Positions 35,740 to 43,944 of a stretch of 64,000 nucleotides of DNA are shown piece by piece. The DNA comes from JAOUEA01 sp963762075 (GTDB taxonomy: Bacteria > Actinomycetota > UBA4738 > HRBIN12): NCBI GenBank assembly GCA_963762075.1, contig CAVXJC010000003.1, positions 248,001-312,000 on the forward strand, given 5' to 3'. The notes below the pieces were generated by a model, which did no database searches, had not been told where the DNA came from, and saw nothing but the letters and a program-made list of their open reading frames with translations. Both the position numbers and the translations under genes were made by a program. Within the stretch, counting starts at the first letter, position 1, and each line of letters begins with the position of its first letter.

Positions 35740-37811
35740 GCCCCCGCGCGAGGCTTGGTTCGGAGAAGTCGCCGGCCGCCCGAGCACCCGACGAGCGGGA
35801 GCGCGCCGATGCGAAGCTTCGCGTCGAGGAGCTCCGCGCCGAGCTCGAGCACCACCGCTACCGCTATCACGTGCTCGACGACCCGGAGGTCGCCGACGCG
35901 GAGTACGACGACCTGATGCGGGCGCTCCGTGAGCTGGAGGACCGGTTTCCCGAGTTGCAGACGCCCGACTCGCCGAGCCTGACCGTGGGTGGCGCGCCCG
36001 CTCCCTTGTTCGCGCCGGTCAACCATCGCACCCCGATGCTCTCGCTCGACAACGCGTTCAGCGCCGAGGAGCTCGATGCGTGGGCGGTGCGGGTCGAACG
36101 GGTGGTGGGCGATGCGGCGCGCTACGCGTGCGAGCTCAAGATCGACGGGGTCGCGTGCGCTCTGACGTACGAGCGGGGCCGGCTGGTGAAGGCCGCGACG
36201 AGAGGTGATGGACGGGTCGGCGAGGACATCACGAGCAACGTGCGGACCGTGCAGGGAGTGCCACGAACGCTCGCGGTCGACGAACCTCCTGCCGTCGTGG
36301 AGATCCGCGGTGAGATGTACTTCCCGGTGAGCGGGTTCGAGGAGTTGAACAGACGGCTCCTCGACGCCGGCGGCAAGCCGTTCGCGAACCCGCGCAATGC
36401 CGCCGCCGGCTCGCTCCGGCAGAAGGACCCGAAGGTCACCGCATCGAGGCCACTGCGGATGTGGGTGCACTCGTTCGGTGCTGCCGAGGGAGTCTCGTTC
36501 GATTCGCACGTCGGCTTCCTCGACTGGGCCGCAGATGCCGGTCTGCCGGTCCCTCCGACCACCGAAGCGCACGACTCGATCGAGGGCGTGAAGGAGTTCC
36601 TGCAGCGATGGGAGGCGAACCGGCACTCGGTCGACTGGGAGATCGACGGCACCGTGATCAAGGTCGATCAGACCGGCCTCCAGCGCGAGCTGGGGGCGAC
36701 GAGCCATGCCCCTCGGTGGGCGATCGCGTACAAGTTTCCGCCTGAAGAGCGCACGGCGCTGTTGAAGGCGATCGACGTGCATACCGGGCGCACCGGCAAG
36801 GTCACACCGTTCGCGGTGCTCGATCCCGTGTTCGTGGGCGGTGTCACGATCACCTACGCGACGCTCCACAACGAGCAGGAGGTTCGTCGCAAGGACGTGC
36901 GCAAGGGCGACACCGTCATCGTGCGGAGAGCGGGAGACGTGATCCCCGAGATCGTCGGCCCGGTGCTTTCCAAGCGGAAGAAGGGAGCACGTCGATGGGC
37001 GATGCCCAAGGCGTGCCCGTCGTGCGGAACAGCACTCGTGCGGCCAGAAGGCGAAGCCGACTATCGCTGCCCCAACAAGCGAGGGTGCCCCTCGCAGGGC
37101 ATCGAGTGGCTGTTCCATTTCGCGGGCCGCGGCGCCATGGACATCGAGCACCTCGGCTACATGACCGTCATGCGTCTTCTCGAGGCCGGGCTCATCGAGG
37201 ACCCCGCCGACATCTACGCGCTCGACGCCGAGAAGCTCTCGCAGCTTCCCGGCTTCAAGGACAAGGCCATCACGAACGTGCTCGAGCAGGTGGAAGCCTC
37301 GAAGGACCGTCCGACCTGGCGGCTGCTCGTCGGCTTGAACATCCGGCACGTCGGCACGCACGTCGCCCAAGTGATCGCCCGCGCGTTCGGGTCGCTCGAC
37401 GCCATCGCCGCCGCCAGCGAGGACGAGATAGACGCCGTGCCCGAGATCGGTCCCGAGATCGCGGCCACCGTCCGCGAGTGGTTCGACGAGGAAGAGAACC
37501 TTGCGCTCATCGAGAAGCTCCGCGCCGCAGGGGTGCGCATGGCTGACGAGAGGATCGTCGGCGACGGCCCCCGGCCGTTGGAAGGGCAGTCGATCGTGCT
37601 CACGGGCGGGCTCGAGTCCATGACCCGAGAGGAAGCGACCGAGCTGGCCCAGACCGCGGGCGCCCGCGTGGCATCCAGCGTTTCGAAGAAGACGTCGTTC
37701 GTCGTCGCCGGCGACAGTCCGGGTACGAAGCTCGCCAAAGCGGAGTCGCTCGGCGTCGAGGTGATCGACGAGGCGGAGTTCGCCCGCCGGCTTCGGCCGG
37801 CCGAGCGGTGA
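35736..37811 (+). CDS. ligA: NAD+-dependent DNA ligase LigA
   Basis: Seals nicks in replication and repair using NAD+. All domains are seen in 691 residues: N-terminal Ia domain with HHRYRYHVLDDPEVADAEYD, the adenylation motif ELKIDG with Lys135, the OB fold, a four-Cys zinc finger (CPSC ... CPNKRGC), helix-hairpin-helix repeats (LPGFKDKAI, VPEIGPEIA), and a C-terminal BRCT domain from about residue 610. The GTG overlaps the preceding TGA. Confidence 0.96.
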   Translation: MSPRARLGSEKSPAARAPDERERADAKLRVEELRAELEHHRYRYHVLDDPEVADAEYDDLMRALRELEDRFPELQTPDSPSLTVGGAPAPLFAPVNHRTPMLSLDNAFSAEELDAWAVRVERVVGDAARYACELKIDGVACALTYERGRLVKAATRGDGRVGEDITSNVRTVQGVPRTLAVDEPPAVVEIRGEMYFPVSGFEELNRRLLDAGGKPFANPRNAAAGSLRQKDPKVTASRPLRMWVHSFGAAEGVSFDSHVGFLDWAADAGLPVPPTTEAHDSIEGVKEFLQRWEANRHSVDWEIDGTVIKVDQTGLQRELGATSHAPRWAIAYKFPPEERTALLKAIDVHTGRTGKVTPFAVLDPVFVGGVTITYATLHNEQEVRRKDVRKGDTVIVRRAGDVIPEIVGPVLSKRKKGARRWAMPKACPSCGTALVRPEGEADYRCPNKRGCPSQGIEWLFHFAGRGAMDIEHLGYMTVMRLLEAGLIEDPADIYALDAEKLSQLPGFKDKAITNVLEQVEASKDRPTWRLLVGLNIRHVGTHVAQVIARAFGSLDAIAAASEDEIDAVPEIGPEIAATVREWFDEEENLALIEKLRAAGVRMADERIVGDGPRPLEGQSIVLTGGLESMTREEATELAQTAGARVASSVSKKTSFVVAGDSPGTKLAKAESLGVEVIDEAEFARRLRPAER

Positions 37812-38533
37812 GCGCCTTCCAGCCGCCGGCACAGGTGTTTCGGGACCCGACCTCGTTCGCACGCGCCGCAACGGTTGCGCTCATGCTGGCCGCGGCGATG
37901 CACGTGGGAGCCGGGCTGTTCGTCGTGGACCGGCTCGCAGCCGGAGACACGCTCTCCTTCTCGATCTCCGAGCGTGGAACCATCGCTGCCCGAGGTGCGT
38001 TCCCTGTCTTCCAGTGGGTCTCATTCGTGATCTCGACCCTGAGCTACGTGACGTGGCTCGTCTGGCAATATCGGGTTCACACGAACGCGCGCTTGTTCGC
38101 GCACGACCTCGTTCCGACCGGTCCCGGCTGGGGTGTCCTCTGCTGGTTCGTGCCCTTCGTCAACTTCGTGAAGCCCTACCTGATCCTTCGAGAGATCCGA
38201 GCCGCGTCGGTTCCCCGTCGACGGGGTGGACGATGGGTCACTCGGCTCTGGTGGGGGGCTTGGCTGGGCGGCGGGATCTTGTCGAGCGCGGCCATGGTCG
38301 ATGCCATGCTGGACGTGTTCGACGATCTGCGTGGCTCGATCATGCCGCGGCTGTTCGTGGTGGAGCTGGACGAAGGAACGCTGCATCTGATCGTGGCGGC
38401 GGAGCTGCTGCTCATCATCGCTGCGGTCTTCGCGGTGATCATCATCCGTGAGGTCACGCAGGGTCAGACCGCGCTCGGGCGGGTGGTCGCGGATGCCGCA
38501 TCGGCGGTGCCTACGCGGCCCGATGTGCGCTGA
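37808..38533 (+). CDS. DUF4328 membrane protein
   Basis: A 241-residue membrane protein with about four helices. The core segment VPTGPGWGVLCWFVPFVNFVKPYLILREIR is the hallmark of DUF4328 (written here only in part: GPGWGVLCWFVPFVNF). Function is unknown. The GTG overlaps the ligA stop (GTGA), so it is translated with ligA, though no functional tie is known. Confidence 0.8.
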   Translation: MSAFQPPAQVFRDPTSFARAATVALMLAAAMHVGAGLFVVDRLAAGDTLSFSISERGTIAARGAFPVFQWVSFVISTLSYVTWLVWQYRVHTNARLFAHDLVPTGPGWGVLCWFVPFVNFVKPYLILREIRAASVPRRRGGRWVTRLWWGAWLGGGILSSAAMVDAMLDVFDDLRGSIMPRLFVVELDEGTLHLIVAAELLLIIAAVFAVIIIREVTQGQTALGRVVADAASAVPTRPDVR

Positions 38534-38602
38534 CCAACCGCGTGCGGAGCCTGCACCCGGCGAGCGGATAGAGTCCGGGCCAGGTTCCGACTGGAGGCTC
38601 GT

Positions 38603-39529
38603 GTGTCGGCGCATGTGATCGACGGCAACCTGCTTGCGGCGCAACTCCGCGAGACGATCGACGACGAGCTCCGGGTGCTCCGGATGTCGTCGGTCACCCC
38701 AGGGCTCGGCACGATCATGGTCGGTGAGGAATCGGGTGCCTCGGCGTACGAGCGCCACGTTCGACGGCTGGCCGAAGGGCTCGAGTATCACTACGTCTCC
38801 GAACGGTTGCCAGCCGACGTCGAGCTTGCCGACGTGTTGGCCACGATCGGCAAGCTGAACGCCGATCCGCGAGTCACGGGCGTGCTCGTGCTGCGCCCGC
38901 TCCCTCGGCACCTGCCGGAGGCCGTCGTCAACGCCACCGTCGATCCGCGCAAGGACATCGAGGGCCAGCACCCCGAGAACGCCGGCCTGCTGGCGCTCGG
39001 GCGGCCCCGATTCGTGCCCTCGACCCCGGCCTCCTGCTTCTACCTGCTGGATTCGTACGCCCGCTCCACGGGGGTCGATCCGTCCGGTTTCTACGTGGGC
39101 AAGACCTTGGTGGTGGTGGGGCGGTCGACGAGCGTCGGCAAGCCCGCCCAATGGCTCGCACTCGAGCGTCACGCGACCGTGCTTGCTGCGCACAGCCGTA
39201 CCGCGGCCGCGGGAAGGCTCGCTGAGGCCACCATGCAAGCGGACATCTTGATCGTGGCGGCGGGGCGGCCGGGCCTCGTCACCGGCGAGATGGTCGCCGA
39301 CGGCGTGATCGCGGTCGATGTCGGCTTCCATACCGTCGTTAATCCCGACACCGGGAAGACGCGGTTCGTCGGCGACCTCGACTTCGACTCGGTGGCCGCA
39401 AAGGCCGAGGCCATCACGCCGGTACCCGGCGGCATCGGACCGATCACCGACGTGTGGCTGGTCGGGAACACGCTCATGGCCGCGGCGCTCTCGGCCCAGG
39501 TGGAGCCTCGCTTCGGATCGATCGTATGA
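38603..39529 (+). CDS. folD: FolD homologue lacking catalytic residues
   Basis: A 308-residue protein with the whole FolD fold (methylene-THF dehydrogenase / cyclohydrolase): the NADP motif GRSTSVGKP and the PVPGGIGPITDV loop are kept. Yet the catalytic set is altered. The YxxxK motif is YERHV (Tyr49 kept, Lys54 of E. coli replaced by Val53). The QLPLP motif is LRPLP (Gln98 replaced by Leu97). DVDG is DIEG (Asp121 replaced by Glu120). Cyclohydrolase activity is therefore doubtful; a dehydrogenase-only or different pterin role is possible. A GGAGGC site supports the GTG at 38603. Confidence 0.8.
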   Translation: MSAHVIDGNLLAAQLRETIDDELRVLRMSSVTPGLGTIMVGEESGASAYERHVRRLAEGLEYHYVSERLPADVELADVLATIGKLNADPRVTGVLVLRPLPRHLPEAVVNATVDPRKDIEGQHPENAGLLALGRPRFVPSTPASCFYLLDSYARSTGVDPSGFYVGKTLVVVGRSTSVGKPAQWLALERHATVLAAHSRTAAAGRLAEATMQADILIVAAGRPGLVTGEMVADGVIAVDVGFHTVVNPDTGKTRFVGDLDFDSVAAKAEAITPVPGGIGPITDVWLVGNTLMAAALSAQVEPRFGSIV

Positions 39530-39547
39530 GCGTGCCGCGGCCGCGGC

Positions 39548-39553
39548 TACACT
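39548..39553 (+). promoter_or_regulatory. -10 element of gatCA
   Basis: TACACT ends seven bases before the gatC ATG, with no ribosome site between, so gatC seems leaderless. Confidence 0.55.
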
Positions 39554-39560
39554 GCCCGAC

Positions 39561-39854
39561 ATGCCGGTGGAGATCGACATCGACCACGTCGCGAAGCTCG
39601 CGCGGGTGCAGCTCTCCGATGACGAGAAGGCGCGCATGCGCGTTGAGCTCGCGGTGATCCTGGAGCACGCGGCGAAGGTCGGTGAGGTCGCGGCCGACGA
39701 TGTCGCGCCGACGGCGTCGCCGATCCCGCAGATGAACGTCTTCCGGGAGGACGTGCCAGAGCCGAGCGTGAGCCACGATTCGGCGCTCGCGAACGCGCCG
39801 GCCGAACGAGACGGGCGGTTCTTGGTGCCGAGGATCGCCGAGACCGGCTCGTGA
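39561..39854 (+). CDS. gatC: Glu-tRNA(Gln) amidotransferase subunit C
   Basis: A 97-residue subunit that wraps around GatA and stabilises GatCAB, which turns Glu-tRNA(Gln), and often Asp-tRNA(Asn), into the amidated form. Family marks are VAKLARVQLSDDEKARM at the N-terminus and REDVPEPS in the C-terminal arm. It overlaps gatA by four bases. Confidence 0.92.
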   Translation: MPVEIDIDHVAKLARVQLSDDEKARMRVELAVILEHAAKVGEVAADDVAPTASPIPQMNVFREDVPEPSVSHDSALANAPAERDGRFLVPRIAETGS

Positions 39855-41317
39855 TCGAGCTCTGCGACCTCTCGGCCGCCGAACTCTCCGCGAAGCTGCG
39901 CACCGGAGAGATCACGGCCGAGGCGCTCGCCGAGTCGTCGCTCGCGCGGCGTGAGGCGATCGACGATCGGGTGCGAGCCTTCCTCACGCCGACGCCGCAA
40001 GTCGCGCTCGAACGGGCGGCCGAGCTCGACACGTACCTCGCGACAGGGGCGCCGCAGAGCGGTGTCGCGGGCATCCCCCTCGCGTTGAAGGACGTGCTCA
40101 CGACCAACGGCATCCGCACGACGTGTGGGTCGAAGATCCTACAGACGTACGTGCCGCCGTACGACGCGACGGCCTGGACGCGCCTGTCGGGCGCCGGCAG
40201 CGTGCTCGTCGGCAAGACGAACTGCGACGAGTTCGCGATGGGATCGTCGAACGAGAACTCCGCCTTCGGGCCTGTGCACAACCCCTGGGACCTCGACACG
40301 GTTCCCGGTGGCTCGAGCGGCGGCAGCGCGGCGGCGGTCGCCAGCGGGATGGCGGTGTGGGCGCTCGGCACCGACACGGGCGGCTCGGTTCGTCAGCCGG
40401 CCTCGCTCACGGGCACGGTCGGATTGAAGCCGACGTACGGGCGGATCAGCAGGTACGGATTGATCGCGTTCGCGTCGTCTCTCGACACGATCGGCACGTT
40501 CACGCGGAGCGTGCGCGACGCCGCGACGTTGCTCGGCGTGATGGCCGGCAAAGACCATCGCGACGCAACGAGCCTCGATGCCGAGGTTCCCGACTACACG
40601 GAAGGTCTCGACGCAGGCGTTGCCGGCCTCCGTGTCGGCGTGCTCTCCGAGGCGTTCGGTGAGGGGGTCGAGACCGGCGTGGCCTCGTCGGTCCGCTCGG
40701 CCTGCGACCGTTTGCAGGCGCTCGGCGCCGAGGTGGGGGAGGCGACGCTTCCGCATGCGGAGTACGCGTTGAGCGCCTACTACCTGATCGCGCCGAGCGA
40801 GGCTTCCTCGAATCTCGCCCGGTACGACGGTGTGCGATACGGCCTTCGTGTGGAGGGCGATGACTCGATCGAGATGATGTTCCGCACCCGGGGCGAGGGG
40901 TTCGGCCCCGAAGTGAAGCGGCGCATCATGCTCGGCACGTACGCGCTGTCGGCCGGCTACTACGAGGCGTACTACGGACAAGCTCAGAAGGTGCGCACGC
41001 TGATCCTGCAAGATTACGCTGCGGCCTTCGAGCGCTTCGACGTGCTCGTCTCGCCGACGTCGCCGACCACGGCGTTCCCGATCGGGGCGAAGGCCGACGA
41101 CCCGATGGCGATGTACCTGAACGACATCTTCACGATCCCTGCGAACCTCGCCGGTGTGCCGGCGATCAGTGTGCCGTGCGGGCGCGACTCGGCGGGTCTG
41201 CCGATCGGCCTGCAGCTCACCGCGAAAGCTCTCGACGAGGCGACCGTGTTCCGCGCCGGCTCGGCGTTAGAGAACGATCTCGGGCTCGACATGCGTCCGC
41301 CCCTGCTCGCCGCCTGA
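39851..41317 (+). CDS. gatA: Glu-tRNA(Gln) amidotransferase subunit A
   Basis: Amidase subunit that frees ammonia from glutamine. The 488 residues carry the catalytic triad of the amidase-signature family: Lys in LALKDV, cis-Ser in GGSSGGSAAA, and the nucleophile Ser in DTGGSVRQPAS. The GTG overlaps the gatC stop. The gatB partner is displaced to 54.0 kb by a catabolic block. The last 51 bases of gatA overlap the 3' end of the minus-strand DMT exporter gene. Confidence 0.95.
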   Translation: MIELCDLSAAELSAKLRTGEITAEALAESSLARREAIDDRVRAFLTPTPQVALERAAELDTYLATGAPQSGVAGIPLALKDVLTTNGIRTTCGSKILQTYVPPYDATAWTRLSGAGSVLVGKTNCDEFAMGSSNENSAFGPVHNPWDLDTVPGGSSGGSAAAVASGMAVWALGTDTGGSVRQPASLTGTVGLKPTYGRISRYGLIAFASSLDTIGTFTRSVRDAATLLGVMAGKDHRDATSLDAEVPDYTEGLDAGVAGLRVGVLSEAFGEGVETGVASSVRSACDRLQALGAEVGEATLPHAEYALSAYYLIAPSEASSNLARYDGVRYGLRVEGDDSIEMMFRTRGEGFGPEVKRRIMLGTYALSAGYYEAYYGQAQKVRTLILQDYAAAFERFDVLVSPTSPTTAFPIGAKADDPMAMYLNDIFTIPANLAGVPAISVPCGRDSAGLPIGLQLTAKALDEATVFRAGSALENDLGLDMRPPLLAA

Positions 41318-42262
41318 GTCGTCGCTCGCGATACCGACACCCCTCCCGCGATCGCGGCCGACCGCCCCGCCGCCGGACACGATGAGGATCACAGCCACGA
41401 CGATGAGCGCCCCGGCTCCCACCGCAGTCGCCGTGAGCCGCTCGTCGAGCAGGAGCCAGCCTAGGAGCACGGCTCCGACCGGAGTGACGTAGGCGTAGGT
41501 GGCGACCAGCGAGGTTCGGGCAACCCTCAACAGCCAGAGGTAAGCCGTGAATCCGATCCACGAGCCGATCACGATGAGGTATGCGAGCCCAAGCACCGAT
41601 GCCCGCGAGAACGAGCCGAAGCGAAGATCCGAGAGTTCACCGGCGAGCGCGCCGGCGACCCAGAAGACGACGGCGGCCGCCACCATCTCCATGCCCGCCG
41701 CGACGAACGGGCGTTGTGGAAGCCGCGCGTGGCGCTGATAGATCGAGCCCGCCGCCCACGAGGCCGCCGCAGCGAGCGCGATCAGGAGTCCGCCGAGGTC
41801 GATGACGCCGTCGAACGCGGAGCCGCCGACGAGCAGCGCCGCTCCGACGAAACCGACACACAGCCCGGCAAGGACGACGGGTGGCTGACGCCGGTGGAGC
41901 ACGACTCGGTCGATCGCGGCGATCCACAACGGCACGGTGGCGATCGCGAGCCCGGCCACGCCCGAGGGGATCGTGCGCTCGGCCCACACGATGCCGCCGT
42001 TCCCGCCGAACATCAGCAACACCGCCACGACCGTCGCGCCTTTCCATTCCGCGACACCGGGACGATCGCCGCTGCGGTCGCCCGCTCGAAGGGCGATGGG
42101 CAACAACGCCGCCCCCGCGATGAAGAACCGCGCTCCGGTCGCGAGGAGCGGCGGCATCGTCTCGTTGACGAGCTTGATCGCGATGAAGGTGGTGCTCCAG
42201 ATCACGTAGACGGCGCCGAGCGCCGTCCAGATCCGGCCCGTGCTCGATGCGGGCTCGGTCAC
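41267..42262 (-). CDS. EamA/DMT-family transporter
   Basis: Drug/metabolite-type transporter of 331 residues with ten predicted helices in two EamA repeats (VYVIWSTTFIAIKLVNETMP near the N-terminus; ALAAAASWAAGSIYQRHAR starts the second half). The GTG overlaps the stop of the SDR gene, so it is the last gene of the ALDH-IclR-SDR-DMT operon. It may export or import the compound handled by the neighbouring catabolic genes. A charged tail of about 35 residues is read through the 3' end of gatA on the opposite strand, perhaps acquired by loss of an earlier stop. Confidence 0.85.
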   Translation of the reverse strand: MTEPASSTGRIWTALGAVYVIWSTTFIAIKLVNETMPPLLATGARFFIAGAALLPIALRAGDRSGDRPGVAEWKGATVVAVLLMFGGNGGIVWAERTIPSGVAGLAIATVPLWIAAIDRVVLHRRQPPVVLAGLCVGFVGAALLVGGSAFDGVIDLGGLLIALAAAASWAAGSIYQRHARLPQRPFVAAGMEMVAAAVVFWVAGALAGELSDLRFGSFSRASVLGLAYLIVIGSWIGFTAYLWLLRVARTSLVATYAYVTPVGAVLLGWLLLDERLTATAVGAGALIVVAVILIVSGGGAVGRDRGRGVGIASDDSGGEQGRTHVEPEIVL

Positions 42263-43059
42263 ACGTCCCAGCCGGCGTCGACCACGATGTCGTGGCCGGT
42301 GATGTTCTTGGCTCCCTCGGACACCAGGAAGTCGATCGAGCAGGCGATGTCTTCCTCGTCGACGAACCGGCCCAGGGCGGTCTGGGCGACGAAATCGGCG
42401 TAGACCTGTTCGGGAGTCGTGCCGAGCGCGGCGGCCTTGGTCGCGACGATCTTGTCCATGCGTGCCCCGTGCGTGACGTTGGGGCAGACATCGTTCACCG
42501 TGATGCCGTGCGGGCCGAGCTCGAGGGCGAGCGTTCGCGTCAAGCCGCGAACCGCCCACTTCGAGGCCGAGTAGCCGCTCCGGTTCCGGTATCCGCGCAG
42601 GCCCGATGTCCCGGCGATGTTCACGATGCGTCCGCCTCCGCGCGAGATCAGGTGTGGGATCACGTGCTTGCACGGCAGGAAGGTCCCCACCACGTTCAGA
42701 TCCAGGATGGCCCGGAGCTCGTCGGCCGGGTAGGCATGCGCCGGCGTCTCGATCGGGCCCGTGCCTCCGGCGGTGTTGACGAGGATGTCGATGCCGCCGA
42801 ACCGTTGGATCACCGATGCGACCATCGTCTCGACCGCTTCCTCGTTGGTGACGTCACACGTGATCACCAGGCTCTCCCGGCCCGAGTGCCGTTCGTCGAC
42901 GGATCGAGCGTGTTCCTCGAGAGCGCTGGCGGTGCGACCGATCAGGCTCACGTGGGCACCGTCGCGAGCGAGGTGCTCGGTCACGACGCCTCCGATGCCC
43001 TTCGCGGCTCCGGTGACGATCGCCACCTTGCCGGCGAGCGGTCGTCCGTTCCCGCTCAT
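42259..43059 (-). CDS. SDR-family oxidoreductase
   Basis: Classical short-chain dehydrogenase of 266 residues. The cofactor motif is TGAAKGIGG, the structural NxAG-like motif is NTAGG, and the catalytic YxxxK is in SGYSASKWA with a Ser in IAGTSG. The ending (DIVVDAGWDV) is typical of beta-oxoacyl-ACP-reductase-like SDRs. It is coupled to the IclR gene by an ATGA overlap. The substrate is likely an alcohol or ketone of the surrounding pathway. Confidence 0.9.
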   Translation of the reverse strand: MSGNGRPLAGKVAIVTGAAKGIGGVVTEHLARDGAHVSLIGRTASALEEHARSVDERHSGRESLVITCDVTNEEAVETMVASVIQRFGGIDILVNTAGGTGPIETPAHAYPADELRAILDLNVVGTFLPCKHVIPHLISRGGGRIVNIAGTSGLRGYRNRSGYSASKWAVRGLTRTLALELGPHGITVNDVCPNVTHGARMDKIVATKAAALGTTPEQVYADFVAQTALGRFVDEEDIACSIDFLVSEGAKNITGHDIVVDAGWDV

Positions 43060-43925
43060 ACCTTCTCCCGCCTTCCCTTGTCGATGCGCGCGTTGGCGTC
43101 CCGGATGCGGGGCACGTGCAAACCGAGTGGCGCCGCGATCTCGAGGGCGGCGCGGTGCACACGCTCGACGTCCTCGGAGACCCTCGCACTCGACGCGCGG
43201 GCGCTCGGGCCCGCCACGCCGACCGCGCAGATCACGTATCCGTCGTCGCTCAGGACAGGCACCGCCACGCCCCACACGCCCACGTTGGTCTCCTCGTAAC
43301 TGCCGGCCCATCCTCGATACCGGATCCGGTCGAGCTCCTCACGCACGAGGCGCGGCTCGGTGATCGTCGCGTGACAGAGCTGTTCGAGCGGTTCCTGGAG
43401 GTTCGCGTCGATCGCACCCTCGGGCATGAACGCGAGCAGCGCCTTCTGCGAAGCGCCCGCGTGAAGGGGCAGCCGCCTTCCCGGCGACACCGACAAGCGC
43501 AGGGGCTGCGATGTCTCGACGCGTTCGAGGCACGACCCGCCGTCCTGGCCCTGCGAGACGACGGTCAACAGAGCGGTCTCGCCGGCCTGCCCGGCGAGGC
43601 GCTGCAGTGCCGGCAGCGCGACGGTACGCAGGTCGACGACCGAGCGCGCTCGATCGCCGAGCCGCAGCGACGACACGCCGAGCCTGAACCGCTTCGAGGC
43701 CTTGTCCTGGCTGACGTAGCCGCGATCCTTCAGGGCGACGAGGATCCTGTGAGCGGTGGGCACCGGGAGACCGAGGGTCCGCGCGATCTCCGAGGCGTTC
43801 CACTCGGCGTGGTCTTCGTCGAACAGCTCTAGGATCGCGAACGTGCGATCCAACACTCGGTAAGGTGCTCTGTCGGAAGCGCCGGGTGCGACGTTTCCGC
43901 TGCTGGCTGCCTCGGTCGAAGTCAC
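43056..43925 (-). CDS. IclR-family transcriptional regulator
   Basis: A 289-residue regulator. The N-terminal winged helix shows WNASEIARTLGLPVPTAHRIL and the GYVSQDKASKRFRLG wing. The C-terminal effector domain shows GRRLPLHAGASQKALLAF, the usual IclR ligand pocket region. It begins with GTG, 19 bases after the aldehyde dehydrogenase gene, in the same operon. It probably controls both arms of the divergent catabolic cluster through the region at 45.4 kb. Confidence 0.92.
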   Translation of the reverse strand: MTSTEAASSGNVAPGASDRAPYRVLDRTFAILELFDEDHAEWNASEIARTLGLPVPTAHRILVALKDRGYVSQDKASKRFRLGVSSLRLGDRARSVVDLRTVALPALQRLAGQAGETALLTVVSQGQDGGSCLERVETSQPLRLSVSPGRRLPLHAGASQKALLAFMPEGAIDANLQEPLEQLCHATITEPRLVREELDRIRYRGWAGSYEETNVGVWGVAVPVLSDDGYVICAVGVAGPSARASSARVSEDVERVHRAALEIAAPLGLHVPRIRDANARIDKGRREKV

Positions 43926-43944
43926 TGTCTCGCGGTCCTCGCTC

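Noticed and set aside
38021..40000. Long minus-strand open frame (659 codons)
   Set aside because: Antisense to the DUF4328, folD and gatC genes; His/Arg/Asp-rich and without any recognisable domain.
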